Source: CAWHMN01 sp051001135 (GTDB lineage Bacteria > Acidobacteriota > Terriglobia > Terriglobales > Acidobacteriaceae). From it: 35,714 nt of DNA. The notes below the pieces were generated by a model. The model did not search any database. It saw nothing but the letters and a program-made list of their open reading frames with translations, and had not been told where the DNA came from. The stretch spans positions 1 to 35,714 of the forward strand of contig JBPCNO010000137.1 of the NCBI GenBank assembly GCA_051001135.1. Reading direction: 5' to 3'. The position numbers and the translations under genes were made by a program. Positions 1 to 8,443 of the stretch are shown in pieces. Within the stretch, counting starts at the first letter, position 1, and the number at the start of each line of letters is the position of its first letter.

Positions 1-1310
1 GATGGATGGATGTTCGCCACGAGCCGCTCGGCATAGGGCGAACTGACGAGAGTACCGCGCTGCTGCATCATCGCGAATTGCCCGCCTAGTAGAGATTTGG
101 CCGCGGCCGCGCCCAAGGCCACGACCACCTTCGGCTTCACTGCCTGCAGTTCCGCGAGCAGCCACGGACGGCACGCCGTAATCTCCGACAGCCTCGGCGA
201 TTGGTGCAAACGTCTCTTGCCCCGCTCGACGAACTTGAAGTGCTTGACTGCATTGGTGACATACATTGCTTCGCGGTCGAGCTCCAGTTCATCCAGCACC
301 TGGTCCAGCATGCGGCCTGCTGGCCCTACAAACGGTTTGCCCTGCTTGTCTTCTTCATCGCCCGGCTGCTCGCCTACCAGCATCAGCTCCGCACCAGCGT
401 GGCCCGCGCCGCCCACGGCCTGTATCGGATAGTGATAGAGGTCGCAGCCCTTGCACTGCGGCAACGCGTGCAGGATCTTCGGCAAGGTCTTTTCTTTGGG
501 AACAAACGGCTCGGCGCTCTCTTTGGTTTGCGTGCTCATCATGGTCTCCACTCTGCCCTCAGCCTGCGTAAGCAGTTGGGGCAGGATCTCGAGCTCTGGC
601 AGATTCTGCCAATAGCGCACCGGCATCTCCGCGCGCATGGCCCGCGGATTCAAGCGCGCCGGATTGAAGATGGAAGAGTAGTAGCTGCGCCAAAGGTCCT
701 CAAGCTCATCCTCCTGCGGCGCCGCCGTTTTTGGAAAACCCGGTCCCCAAGCTAATTGCCTGCCCTCCGGATCCCAGGCCACGGACCGGGTTGGCGTCAG
801 AATGGTCCACTGCATGCTTGGAAAGCGCTCCTGGAAAAAAGGCGCGGCCAGTTCCAGAATCCGATGATCCGGCCGATACCACGCGATGAAGTGCTCCTTC
901 CCTTCATCGTCCGTCATCTGACGAAAACGGACGAAGGCGTGCATCTTGTGCAGATCGCGGTGGACCTGGCGTTCGTACCGGCGCAAGCCGGCAACATCCT
1001 CATCGGTCTCCACGTGCATCAGAGCGCGCTCGTGCTGGAGCCGCCAAAGAAGACGGTAGAGTAGTTGCCAGCGTCCTGGATCGATGTGATATGCCGCGGT
1101 CTGCGCGGATTCCACGAAAGAACGCGGCGCCACTATGTTGTCGATCGGCACATGCTTCAGCGCAGGTGCCTCTGAAAAGGCGAGATCGAGCATGGCGGGG
1201 GCGGCTGAGTCCACGATCTCAACCGCCTCAGGAGAGACGCCTTCTGCAAGCAGCGCCCGGGCGGCTTTGCGCCAATCTTTGAAGTCGGGCTCGATCGTAA
1301 CGCGGCGCAT
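1..1310 (-). CDS. udgX: DUF4130 - UdgX fusion: uracil-DNA glycosylase-type repair protein (C-terminus beyond window)
   Basis: Read on the minus strand from the ATG at 1308-1310; 436 codons are visible and the frame is open at the left edge. Residues about 80-230 look like the DUF4130 (TIGR03915) domain. From about residue 280 the protein is a family 4-like uracil-DNA glycosylase of the UdgX type: a C-x2-C pair (LPQCKGC) that would bind part of a 4Fe-4S cluster, the GEQPGD motif at residues 313-318 followed by PFVGPAG, and the UdgX-specific loop GKRRLH with its histidine at about residue 369 (codon 204-206). In characterised UdgX that histidine forms a covalent bond to the abasic site after uracil removal. 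The last visible residues are NIHP, the usual glycosylase motif near the end of the family, so only a short C-terminal piece is missing. It follows the radical SAM gene after 5 nt and is surely co-transcribed with it. Confidence 0.9.
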   Translation of the reverse strand, partial: MRRVTIEPDFKDWRKAARALLAEGVSPEAVEIVDSAAPAMLDLAFSEAPALKHVPIDNIVAPRSFVESAQTAAYHIDPGRWQLLYRLLWRLQHERALMHVETDEDVAGLRRYERQVHRDLHKMHAFVRFRQMTDDEGKEHFIAWYRPDHRILELAAPFFQERFPSMQWTILTPTRSVAWDPEGRQLAWGPGFPKTAAPQEDELEDLWRSYYSSIFNPARLNPRAMRAEMPVRYWQNLPELEILPQLLTQAEGRVETMMSTQTKESAEPFVPKEKTLPKILHALPQCKGCDLYHYPIQAVGGAGHAGAELMLVGEQPGDEEDKQGKPFVGPAGRMLDQVLDELELDREAMYVTNAVKHFKFVERGKRRLHQSPRLSEITACRPWLLAELQAVKPKVVVALGAAAAKSLLGGQFAMMQQRGTLVSSPYAERLVANIHP

Positions 1311-1315
1311 GCAAC

Positions 1316-2566
1316 CTAGATCTCACCTGTAACTGCGGAGGTCGCGGACGCAAACATCTCCAATTGCTGGGGCCGGGCGATCGTTACGGCCAGATCCGGT
1401 GCGTCCAGCCTCCTACCCTGCGGCACGTGGTCGATGGTTGTGATGAAATTCGATGCGTGGCCGACCCGAACATTCAGTTTGCGCAGGTCGCTCAGCGTGA
1501 GACGGTGATAACGCCGGATTTTCAGGATGCGCTGCACATTGCGGTGACCGATACCCGGCACGCGGAGCAGCGCCTCGCGTGTGCCGAGGTTGACATCCAC
1601 GGGATAGAAGTCGCGGTGGCGCAGAGCCCAGGTAAGCTTCGGATCTTGTACCAAGTCGAGATTCGGCTCGTTCGCCGTCGTAAGCTCATGTGCGCCGAAA
1701 CCGTAATAGCGCATGAGCCAGTCGGCCTGGTACAGCCGATGCTCCCGCACCAGGGGAGCGGGTTTGAGCGGCAGACGTCCGTCCGCTTTAGGATACGGAC
1801 TGAAACCGGAGTAGTAGATGCGCCGCAGTTTGTAGCTGTTATAGAGATGCGAAGCTGTCCCAAGAATCTGCTGGTCAGTGCTGGGGGTTGCTCCGACGAT
1901 CATCTGCGTGCTCTGCCCCGCCGGAGCGAAGCGCGGCGCGGAGAGTTTGCGCTGGCGATCCTCTTCCAACTCCGACTTCCGCTGGTGAATCTGGAGCATG
2001 GCGGACTGGATTACATCTGCGTTCTTGTCCGGGGCAAGTTGCACCAGGTCCGTCTGCGTTGGCAGTTCTATATTGGCGCTCAGTCGATCCGCCCACGTGC
2101 CCGCCTGGTCGAGCAGCGCTTGCGCCGCACCCGGTATGGCTTTGAGGTGAATGTACCCGCCGAAACCATGCTCTTCCCGTAGCGAACGGGCTACCTGCAC
2201 CATCTGCTCCATGGTGTAGTCGGGTGACTGGATGATGCCAGAGCTGAGGAAGAGTCCCTCGATGTAATTGCGCCGATAGAAATCGAGCGTGAGGGTGACG
2301 ACTTCCTCCGGCAGGAAACGCGCTCGCTGAATATCGCTCGAGGCGCGGTTCACACAGAATGCGCAGTCATAAGTGCAATAGTTTGTTAAAAGGATCTTGA
2401 GCAGGGAAACACATCGTCCATCCGGCGTGTAGCTGTGGCAGATCCCGGTGCCGTCGGAATGACCAATGCCCTTGCCCGTGCCCCCACGCTTAACCCCGGA
2501 ACTGGCGCAACTGGCGTCATACTTGGCCGCATCCGCCAGGATCTCGAGTTTGCGCTGGACGTCCAT
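1316..2566 (-). CDS. Putative DNA modification/repair radical SAM protein (TIGR03916 type)
   Basis: The 416-residue protein has a radical SAM cluster motif C-x3-C-x2-C at C64, C68 and C71 (NYCTYDCAFC), which would hold the 4Fe-4S cluster that cleaves S-adenosylmethionine. A helix-hairpin-helix motif (VPGIG, starting near residue 336) near the C-terminus is typical of DNA-binding proteins. Proteins of this family are almost always encoded beside the DUF4130/UdgX protein, as here, and the pair is thought to act together on damaged DNA; the reaction is not established. The ATG at 2566 has no strong ribosome binding site in front, but the protein begins at the usual point of the family. A TATAAT-like box lies about 70 nt upstream (2636-2641). 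Confidence 0.9.
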   Translation of the reverse strand: MDVQRKLEILADAAKYDASCASSGVKRGGTGKGIGHSDGTGICHSYTPDGRCVSLLKILLTNYCTYDCAFCVNRASSDIQRARFLPEEVVTLTLDFYRRNYIEGLFLSSGIIQSPDYTMEQMVQVARSLREEHGFGGYIHLKAIPGAAQALLDQAGTWADRLSANIELPTQTDLVQLAPDKNADVIQSAMLQIHQRKSELEEDRQRKLSAPRFAPAGQSTQMIVGATPSTDQQILGTASHLYNSYKLRRIYYSGFSPYPKADGRLPLKPAPLVREHRLYQADWLMRYYGFGAHELTTANEPNLDLVQDPKLTWALRHRDFYPVDVNLGTREALLRVPGIGHRNVQRILKIRRYHRLTLSDLRKLNVRVGHASNFITTIDHVPQGRRLDAPDLAVTIARPQQLEMFASATSAVTGEI

Positions 2567-2635
2567 CTAGGCATGGTGGATGCATGGCCCAGCGACTCAA
2601 CTCTGACGCTAAGGCAGCTTGCATAACCTGACTTC

Positions 2636-2641
2636 ATTATA
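2636..2641 (-). promoter_or_regulatory. Candidate -10 box for the radical SAM / udgX operon
   Basis: The minus strand reads TATAAT, a perfect sigma-70-type -10 hexamer, in the 169-nt gap between the GH13 stop and the radical SAM start. No good -35 hexamer lies 16-18 nt upstream. Transcription would begin about 60 nt before the ATG. The assignment rests on the hexamer and its position only. Confidence 0.35.
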
Positions 2642-2735
2642 GGCGAACAAAGAGAGAATGCGTTTGGTCGACGGCATGGGATCGCCGCGGCCCGCAGGAC
2701 ACGCCCCGCTACTCTGCGAAGCATGTACGCCCCAC

Positions 2736-5700
2736 TCAGGTGGACTTCTTCTTTTTCGCGCGGGCCGACGCTTTCGATTTGTTCGGAGCAGCCGTAGCGG
2801 ACGCGGCGGCGGACGATGCGATTCCCTTTGCAGCGGGAATGGCCGCAACTTGCGCGGCCGGAGTCGAGGCGGAGTTGGAAGTAGCCGTCGCTGCATCGCA
2901 CACCGCCACTGCTCCCGCGACTTGCAGCAGAACGTCTGGTTTGTAACCGGCGTCCCTCATCGCGTTCGCGGCACTGCGGACCCGCTCCACTACCAGCTTT
3001 GCCGCATCTTTCCCCGGCTTCCCCGCCTGAGCCGCGTGCAGCAGCGCCGGCAGTTGCGTCCACCAGAGCAATTGCTCGAACTGCTCCTTGATCACGTACC
3101 GGCAGCCGTCGGCGTCGTGAAGGCCCGTCAGCCATCGAATGTCGCCCTGCGCCCAATCCTCTTCGGTCAGAATTTCTCCGTCGGCGCCGCTGTTCCGATC
3201 TGCGCGAGCGATGAGGATGCGGACGCGCGCGGACGCACGCCATCTCGCATGGTCATCGAGTCCCAGCCCTTCGAAGAGCGAGGCCAACGCCTGACGCAGA
3301 CGCCAGCCATCGAAGAGCTCAACAGCCGAAGCGGCAGGCGACGCCAGACTGGTGGTCAATGCCTGAGCGAGGCACCAGCCAAGCACCGGCGCCCACACGG
3401 CGGTGGCATGGGTTGCGGGACTATGCGTCGGCAGGACAGTACGCGCCTCCACCGGCCACGAAGTGCCGGAGTTTCGCTCAAGTTCGGGCAGGCACAGGGC
3501 GGCGCGCAACGTGCTCCGCACCTCTTCCGCGAACGCGTCGCTCCCGGCGCTTCCTTCGGCGGGACGGCCGGCAGTCACGGTACGGGCCTGGTCGTAGCAA
3601 GCCGCCGCATGACTTACGAAGTCTTCGATGAGTTCGCTCTCCACAGTCCGGAGTCTGGCGCGCGCCTCGACCACGGGACCAATGCCAGGCGAGGTGCTCT
3701 CCGCGAACTCGATGAGGGCGCGCACCCGCGGCGGATCAAGCGCGTGGATGAGTACGTCGTGCAGCGGCTGCAGCTTGAGCTGAAGCAGGCCCTCATCCAG
3801 GCTGGGTATGCCACCTCCTCCAAGCCGATCGTGCAAGCGGTCCCAGGCGTGCTCCGCATCGACGCGCAGCTCGCGCCAGTGGAGAAAGACGTGATACTTG
3901 TACGCCTGCAGTTCGAAGAAAAAGCCTTGTCCGACCAGATCGGACGCACGGCGGAGGTACTCGAGACCGTTGCTGACATCGCGAATTCCGAAGAAGAGCG
4001 ATCCGTCGGCAGGCAGATGCAGGCCATCCTGCAATGAGCGTTGCTGGATACCGCCCTGGCTCTTGTCCGCGAACCCGGTGGAGTAGTGCAGCGTACCGCG
4101 CGTGGATCCGTAGCGATTGTTGTAGAGCACAAGTGCGCGCTCGCCACCACGCGTGTTGGAGTAGGCGTATACGTTCTCGTCCACCGTACCGTCTTCCTTC
4201 CAGAAGTCGTACAGCAGGAAGTTCTCACTCTCTGCGAAGAGCCAACGCTGGTGCAGCAGCGGTGCGATCTCGCGCTGATGACGCTCGACCAACCACTGGT
4301 TTGGCGTCTCGTCATAGCGCGGCCGCTGGTACTCCATGCCGTACTTTTCGTTGAAGCCTTCCACCTGGCCATGCCCGAACATGGGCAGTCCGGGCAGCGT
4401 GGACATCAGCGTGGCGACGCCGAAATACTTGTCGCCGGTGCCGAACTGATCGATGGCCGTGCGCTCATCCGGATTGCTCATGAAATTGACATAGCGCTTC
4501 ATGATGCCGGGATCGAACTCCATGGTCTGCTTGAGCAGCGTGCGGTAGTGCGCATTGTCCTCGTCGCGCAACAGATTCATGAAGGCGCTGTTGTAGACGC
4601 GGTGCATGCCCAGCGTGCGCACGAAGTAGCCCTCCATCATCCAGAAGGCCTCTGCCAACAGCAGCGTGCCGGGCACCTCGGCGGCCACGCGGTCCACCAC
4701 CTCGCGCCAGAACTCGACCGGGATCTTCGCATCGAACTCCGCCGTCGGCATGCTGCATTCGGCGCGCGAGGGAATAGCTCCTCCCGCTCCGGGCGCGGGA
4801 AACCATAGTCTCTGGATGTGCCGCTTGGCCAAAGTCATAGCGGCATCGAAGCGGATGATGGGAGACAGCCGCGCCACATGCAGGATGGTCTGGATGACCT
4901 GCTCGCGCACCGCAGGATTCAGATAGTCAAGCTGCGCCGTATCGTTCCAGGGGAAACTCGTGCCATCGTTGCCGTGGTAGACGTAGCGGGTGTCGCCGGT
5001 CCACTTGTCCCGGCGCTGGAAGACCACGGCAGCATCGGTCTGTTCGTAGTAGTGGTCCTCGATCTTGATCTCCACCCTGCCGTCGCCGGAGAGGTCGGGC
5101 CCCTCGAAGCGATAGGAAGGATAGGGCGAATCGGGACGCGACAGGAACCATTCCGGATGTTCAATCACCCAGGTGGAATCAATACCCATGTGGTTCGGGA
5201 CCATATCGCTGGCCATGCGGATGCCCCGCCCGGCGGCGCGATGGCGCAGTTGATAGTACGCATCCGGGCCGCCCAGATCGCCCGCAATCTGATAGTCGTA
5301 GAGCGAGTAAGCCGAAGCTACGGCATCTTCCTTGCCGCACAGGCGTTTGATAGTGCGCGAGGCGCGACTCCGCTCCCATAGGCCGATGAGCCACAATGCA
5401 TTGAGCCCGCGACGCGCGAGTTCGTCCAGCTCCTGGTCGGGAATCTGGTCCAGCCGCGTGATCTCCCGGCCGTACTGTTTGGATAACTGCGCCAGCCAGA
5501 CGTAGGTGCTCTTGGCGATCAACACCGTATTCGGCATCCAGTCCTGGTCCTGGCTGAAATTCTCATACTCATGCTGCTCGACAGCGAAGTCCGGCAGATC
5601 GACGCGCCCGCCAAACTGCCCGTGCGCCCCACCCCGAGCCCGCCGTTGTGCATCCGCGCCGCCCGGCGGATGGAAGCGCATCCAGATGGCAATGTCCTCT

Positions 5701-6449
5701 TCCTTAAGTACATCGCTCGCCAGCAGCAGCCGGCGCAGCACGTCCGCCCCGATGATCCTGGACCATCGCGCGCTCAGCACAGCGAGTTGCCCGCTCAGGG
5801 AGTCCGGGGAGACCAGAGCCGGCAATCGCAGCAGATCGATCAGATTGAAATTCTCGTCGCCGATGGGAGGGCGGGTATCGAAAAAGCTGTGCAGGCCGGC
5901 GACCACCTGAACGTACGGCGTGCGCTGCTCCAGCGCTGCGTCATCGAAAAGCTCCTCGAAGGGCGCAAACGCCGGGTTGGCGTTGGCCAGCCACAGCATC
6001 AGAAGCTCTTCAAACGCCACCTCGCGATTGGACGTGCCGGCAGTAGATTGCGCCAGCCATACCTCCGGCCTCTGCTCTCCGCGGTACACGCTCGTCCCGG
6101 GAAAATCTGTCACAAATCGCAACAGCAGCCGATTCAGTCCGTCCGCACCGATCTGCCCCTCGAACCAGTTGAGCGCGTCGTGCAGGACCTGGGGATCGAC
6201 ATGCTCGCGGTAGTAGGCCATGACCAGGTGGCTTGCTTCGTCGATCAGACCCATCGCAAACAGGGCGCCCGGATTGACGATGCGCTGCGGATCGTTCTCG
6301 GTCTTGCGCACCTGATTCATGCGGTGCGCCAACACCCTGCTGCCGCGCACGTCCGCGAAGATCACATTGCCGGAAAATGAAAACAGGCTTGCATCGACCT
6401 CGTAACGGTCCCGTGCGCCGCGCGAGATGTGGAATTCCATCAAAGGCAT
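2736..6449 (-). CDS. Large GH13 alpha-amylase-family glycoside hydrolase with long N- and C-terminal extensions
   Basis: From the ATG at 6449 the product is 1237 residues. An in-frame GTG at 6464 is possible, but GGAG lies 7 nt before the ATG. The first ~300 residues are a family-specific region (opening MPLMEFHISRGARDRY). The middle is a GH13 (beta/alpha)8 barrel: region I SDMVPNH, region II IIRFDAAM with the nucleophile at about D535, region III LLLAEAF with the acid/base at about E600, and region IV FMSNPDE with D at about 661. The catalytic triad is therefore intact, although region IV has Pro where most GH13 enzymes have His. After residue ~850 a poorly characterised helical region leads to an Ala-rich stretch and a Lys-rich tail (ARAKKKKST). 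No signal peptide is visible, so it is probably cytoplasmic and acts on alpha-glucans; the exact substrate cannot be told. It is divergent from the esterase at 6723. Confidence 0.85.
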   Translation of the reverse strand: MPLMEFHISRGARDRYEVDASLFSFSGNVIFADVRGSRVLAHRMNQVRKTENDPQRIVNPGALFAMGLIDEASHLVMAYYREHVDPQVLHDALNWFEGQIGADGLNRLLLRFVTDFPGTSVYRGEQRPEVWLAQSTAGTSNREVAFEELLMLWLANANPAFAPFEELFDDAALEQRTPYVQVVAGLHSFFDTRPPIGDENFNLIDLLRLPALVSPDSLSGQLAVLSARWSRIIGADVLRRLLLASDVLKEEDIAIWMRFHPPGGADAQRRARGGAHGQFGGRVDLPDFAVEQHEYENFSQDQDWMPNTVLIAKSTYVWLAQLSKQYGREITRLDQIPDQELDELARRGLNALWLIGLWERSRASRTIKRLCGKEDAVASAYSLYDYQIAGDLGGPDAYYQLRHRAAGRGIRMASDMVPNHMGIDSTWVIEHPEWFLSRPDSPYPSYRFEGPDLSGDGRVEIKIEDHYYEQTDAAVVFQRRDKWTGDTRYVYHGNDGTSFPWNDTAQLDYLNPAVREQVIQTILHVARLSPIIRFDAAMTLAKRHIQRLWFPAPGAGGAIPSRAECSMPTAEFDAKIPVEFWREVVDRVAAEVPGTLLLAEAFWMMEGYFVRTLGMHRVYNSAFMNLLRDEDNAHYRTLLKQTMEFDPGIMKRYVNFMSNPDERTAIDQFGTGDKYFGVATLMSTLPGLPMFGHGQVEGFNEKYGMEYQRPRYDETPNQWLVERHQREIAPLLHQRWLFAESENFLLYDFWKEDGTVDENVYAYSNTRGGERALVLYNNRYGSTRGTLHYSTGFADKSQGGIQQRSLQDGLHLPADGSLFFGIRDVSNGLEYLRRASDLVGQGFFFELQAYKYHVFLHWRELRVDAEHAWDRLHDRLGGGGIPSLDEGLLQLKLQPLHDVLIHALDPPRVRALIEFAESTSPGIGPVVEARARLRTVESELIEDFVSHAAACYDQARTVTAGRPAEGSAGSDAFAEEVRSTLRAALCLPELERNSGTSWPVEARTVLPTHSPATHATAVWAPVLGWCLAQALTTSLASPAASAVELFDGWRLRQALASLFEGLGLDDHARWRASARVRILIARADRNSGADGEILTEEDWAQGDIRWLTGLHDADGCRYVIKEQFEQLLWWTQLPALLHAAQAGKPGKDAAKLVVERVRSAANAMRDAGYKPDVLLQVAGAVAVCDAATATSNSASTPAAQVAAIPAAKGIASSAAASATAAPNKSKASARAKKKKST

Positions 6450-6722
6450 CGTCACTCCATTCACCAGACTTGCGGCATGCGGGGACTCCGCCTACCCAAC
6501 GCTTGTCAGCCGAAGGCTACTCTATTTCATACAGATGAACGAGATGCCGCAACAGTCGCTCCGAGCCGCCCGGTGCCCGGAAATCCAGTCCGCTCATACC
6601 GGGATGTGAATGACACCATCGTCAACCGGGGCGGTCCGGACCAGCGCCGCGCCTCAACATGCTCCCCAATCACGTGATTGCGGGCGGCAAACTGCTTATG
6701 ATTCTAGAACCCGGAGGTTGTA

Positions 6723-8351
6723 TTGCGATTGATCCCAGGTACCTCTTTGATGTTGTTGCTCACACTCGCAAGTTTCTTCGCACGCGCCGAAGTGCGACTG
6801 CCCAAAGTGTTGAGCGATCATATGGTCTTGCAGCGCAATGCGCCTATCCACCTGTGGGGCTGGGCTGCCCCCGGTGAGAGAGTAACGGCCACGCTGAATA
6901 GCGCCAGTGGTAGCGCGACCGCGTCCACGCTGGGTCAATGGAGCCTCTACCTTCCGGCTGAACCTGCCGGCGGCCCTTACAGTCTCACGCTCGCGGGGTC
7001 GAACACCATCACATTGGCCGACGTGCTGATCGGCGACGTCTGGGTCGCCTCTGGGCAATCGAATATGGAGTTGCCGCTCGAGGGATTCCCCGGCCAGGCC
7101 TACCTCAAAAACGCCGCCGCCGAGATCGCTGGAGCCAATCAACCGGAGATCCGGCTTCTCCAAGTGGAACACACCAGCTCTCCCCTGCCCATGCGCGACA
7201 TCGGTGTCCCCGCCAGTCCCGCGCTTAGCGCATCGGGCAGTTCCGCTGGAAGTTCTTCCGGAAGTTCTTCCGGGAGTGCCGTCGTGAGTTCCTCCGCCTG
7301 GACGCGCTGTACACCGGAGACGGCGAAGAGTTTCTCCGCCGTCGCCTACCTGTTCGGCCGCGAGATCGCACAACGCGAGCGGGTGCCGATTGGGCTGATC
7401 GATTCCACCTGGGGCGGCACGCCCGCCGCAGCCTGGGTGAGCCTGGAAGCACTCTCCTCCGACGCCGGACTCATGCCGGTCTTCGCCCTGCGCGCGGACA
7501 TGATGGAGGAGCAGGCGGATCTGCCGCTCCAGCTTGCAAAGGAGAAACGCGAGGACGAGGCAGCCAGGGCGGCCGGACAGCCGCCGCCGGTGCATCCGTG
7601 GCGGCCCGACCCGACCTCCTGGGCGCCGGGGCAGTTGTTCAATGGCATGATCGCTCCGCTGACGCCGCTCTCCATCAAAGGCGTGCTGTGGTATCAGGGC
7701 GAATCGGATAGTCCCCTGGCCTGGGCTTCGATCTATGACCGGGTCTTCCCCGCGCTCATCGCCGACTGGAGAGATCAATGGCAGCAGGGTGACTTTCCTT
7801 TCCTCTACGTGCAGATCTCCAGCTTCCTTTCCGACTCAACCGCATCATGGGGGACCATCCGCGATGCCCAGCGACGCGCCTTATCCACAGCGAACACCGC
7901 CATGGCCGTCAGCCTGGACGTTGGCAATCCGGAGAATGTTCATCCCGCGGACAAGCAAACAGTTGCAGCGCGGCTGGCACTGGCGGCTCGCGCCAATGCA
8001 TACGGCGAGGCGGTAGAGGATGCAGGACCGCTTTTTCGCCAGGCGGCTATCGAAGATGCCACCATGCGGGTGTGGTTCGATCATGCCAGCGGCTTGTTCG
8101 CCCGCGGAGGGACAGCGGAAGGCTTTGAGGTTGCGGGTGACGATGGGCGTTACGTCGCGGCGACTGCCCGCATCGAAGGGGCTACGGTGCTGGTCAGCAG
8201 CGCGCAGGTTCCGCAGCCCAGATATGTCCGCTACGCCTGGGCCAATGCGCCCCAGGCGAATCTCTACAACGCAGCGGGGCTGCCGGCGTCCACCTTCACC
8301 TCAGAATGCAGAGCAATGGCCGAGGGTAGGGCGCGGAGCTGCGCCCCTTGA
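6723..8351 (+). CDS. Secreted sialate O-acetylesterase-like esterase (SASA family)
   Basis: The 542-residue product starts at a TTG with GGAGG 5 nt upstream (6713-6717); the next in-frame ATG is at 6750. Residues 1-22 form a signal peptide (LMLLLTLASFFARA), so the enzyme is exported. After a beta-rich N-terminal region comes the SGNH-type block VWVASGQSNME with the predicted nucleophile S113, then STWGGTP, GVLWYQGESD, and near the C-terminus ENVHPADKQ, carrying the catalytic histidine. These match the sialate 9-O-acetylesterase family, which removes acetyl groups from sialic acids or, in many soil bacteria, from plant polysaccharides. A Ser/Gly-rich insert at about residues 168-187 carries a short tandem repeat. 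The next gene, GH20, is on the same strand 92 nt downstream, consistent with joint glycan degradation. Confidence 0.88.
   Translation: MRLIPGTSLMLLLTLASFFARAEVRLPKVLSDHMVLQRNAPIHLWGWAAPGERVTATLNSASGSATASTLGQWSLYLPAEPAGGPYSLTLAGSNTITLADVLIGDVWVASGQSNMELPLEGFPGQAYLKNAAAEIAGANQPEIRLLQVEHTSSPLPMRDIGVPASPALSASGSSAGSSSGSSSGSAVVSSSAWTRCTPETAKSFSAVAYLFGREIAQRERVPIGLIDSTWGGTPAAAWVSLEALSSDAGLMPVFALRADMMEEQADLPLQLAKEKREDEAARAAGQPPPVHPWRPDPTSWAPGQLFNGMIAPLTPLSIKGVLWYQGESDSPLAWASIYDRVFPALIADWRDQWQQGDFPFLYVQISSFLSDSTASWGTIRDAQRRALSTANTAMAVSLDVGNPENVHPADKQTVAARLALAARANAYGEAVEDAGPLFRQAAIEDATMRVWFDHASGLFARGGTAEGFEVAGDDGRYVAATARIEGATVLVSSAQVPQPRYVRYAWANAPQANLYNAAGLPASTFTSECRAMAEGRARSCAP
7248..7271 (+). repeat. 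Tandem 12-bp repeat in the esterase gene
   Basis: Two perfect head-to-tail copies of ggaagttcttcc, each also a self-complementary GGAA/TTCC palindrome, followed by a partial third copy. They encode part of a Ser/Gly-rich loop (GSSSGSSSG) that is not part of the conserved SASA fold. Being a multiple of 3, copy-number change would keep the frame. Confidence 0.85.
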
Positions 8352-8381
8352 TGCAACTGCCTGAGTAACGCAGCTCGGCGC
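8331..8381 (+). other. Imperfect inverted repeat across the esterase stop codon
   Basis: Arms at 8331-8343 and 8369-8381 pair at 12 of 13 positions with a 25-nt loop. There is no T-run after it, so it is a weak terminator at best; it may instead protect or separate the esterase and GH20 messages. Confidence 0.3.
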
Positions 8382-8443
8382 AAAGGCGGCCAATCGGCGT
8401 CAGCCCTTCACTTCGACCCGGCTGCGCGGTAGGATACGTCTTC

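Noticed and set aside
2658..4037. A 459-codon plus-strand open frame opposite the GH13 gene
   Set aside because: Fully antisense to a gene with intact catalytic motifs, with no recognisable protein features.
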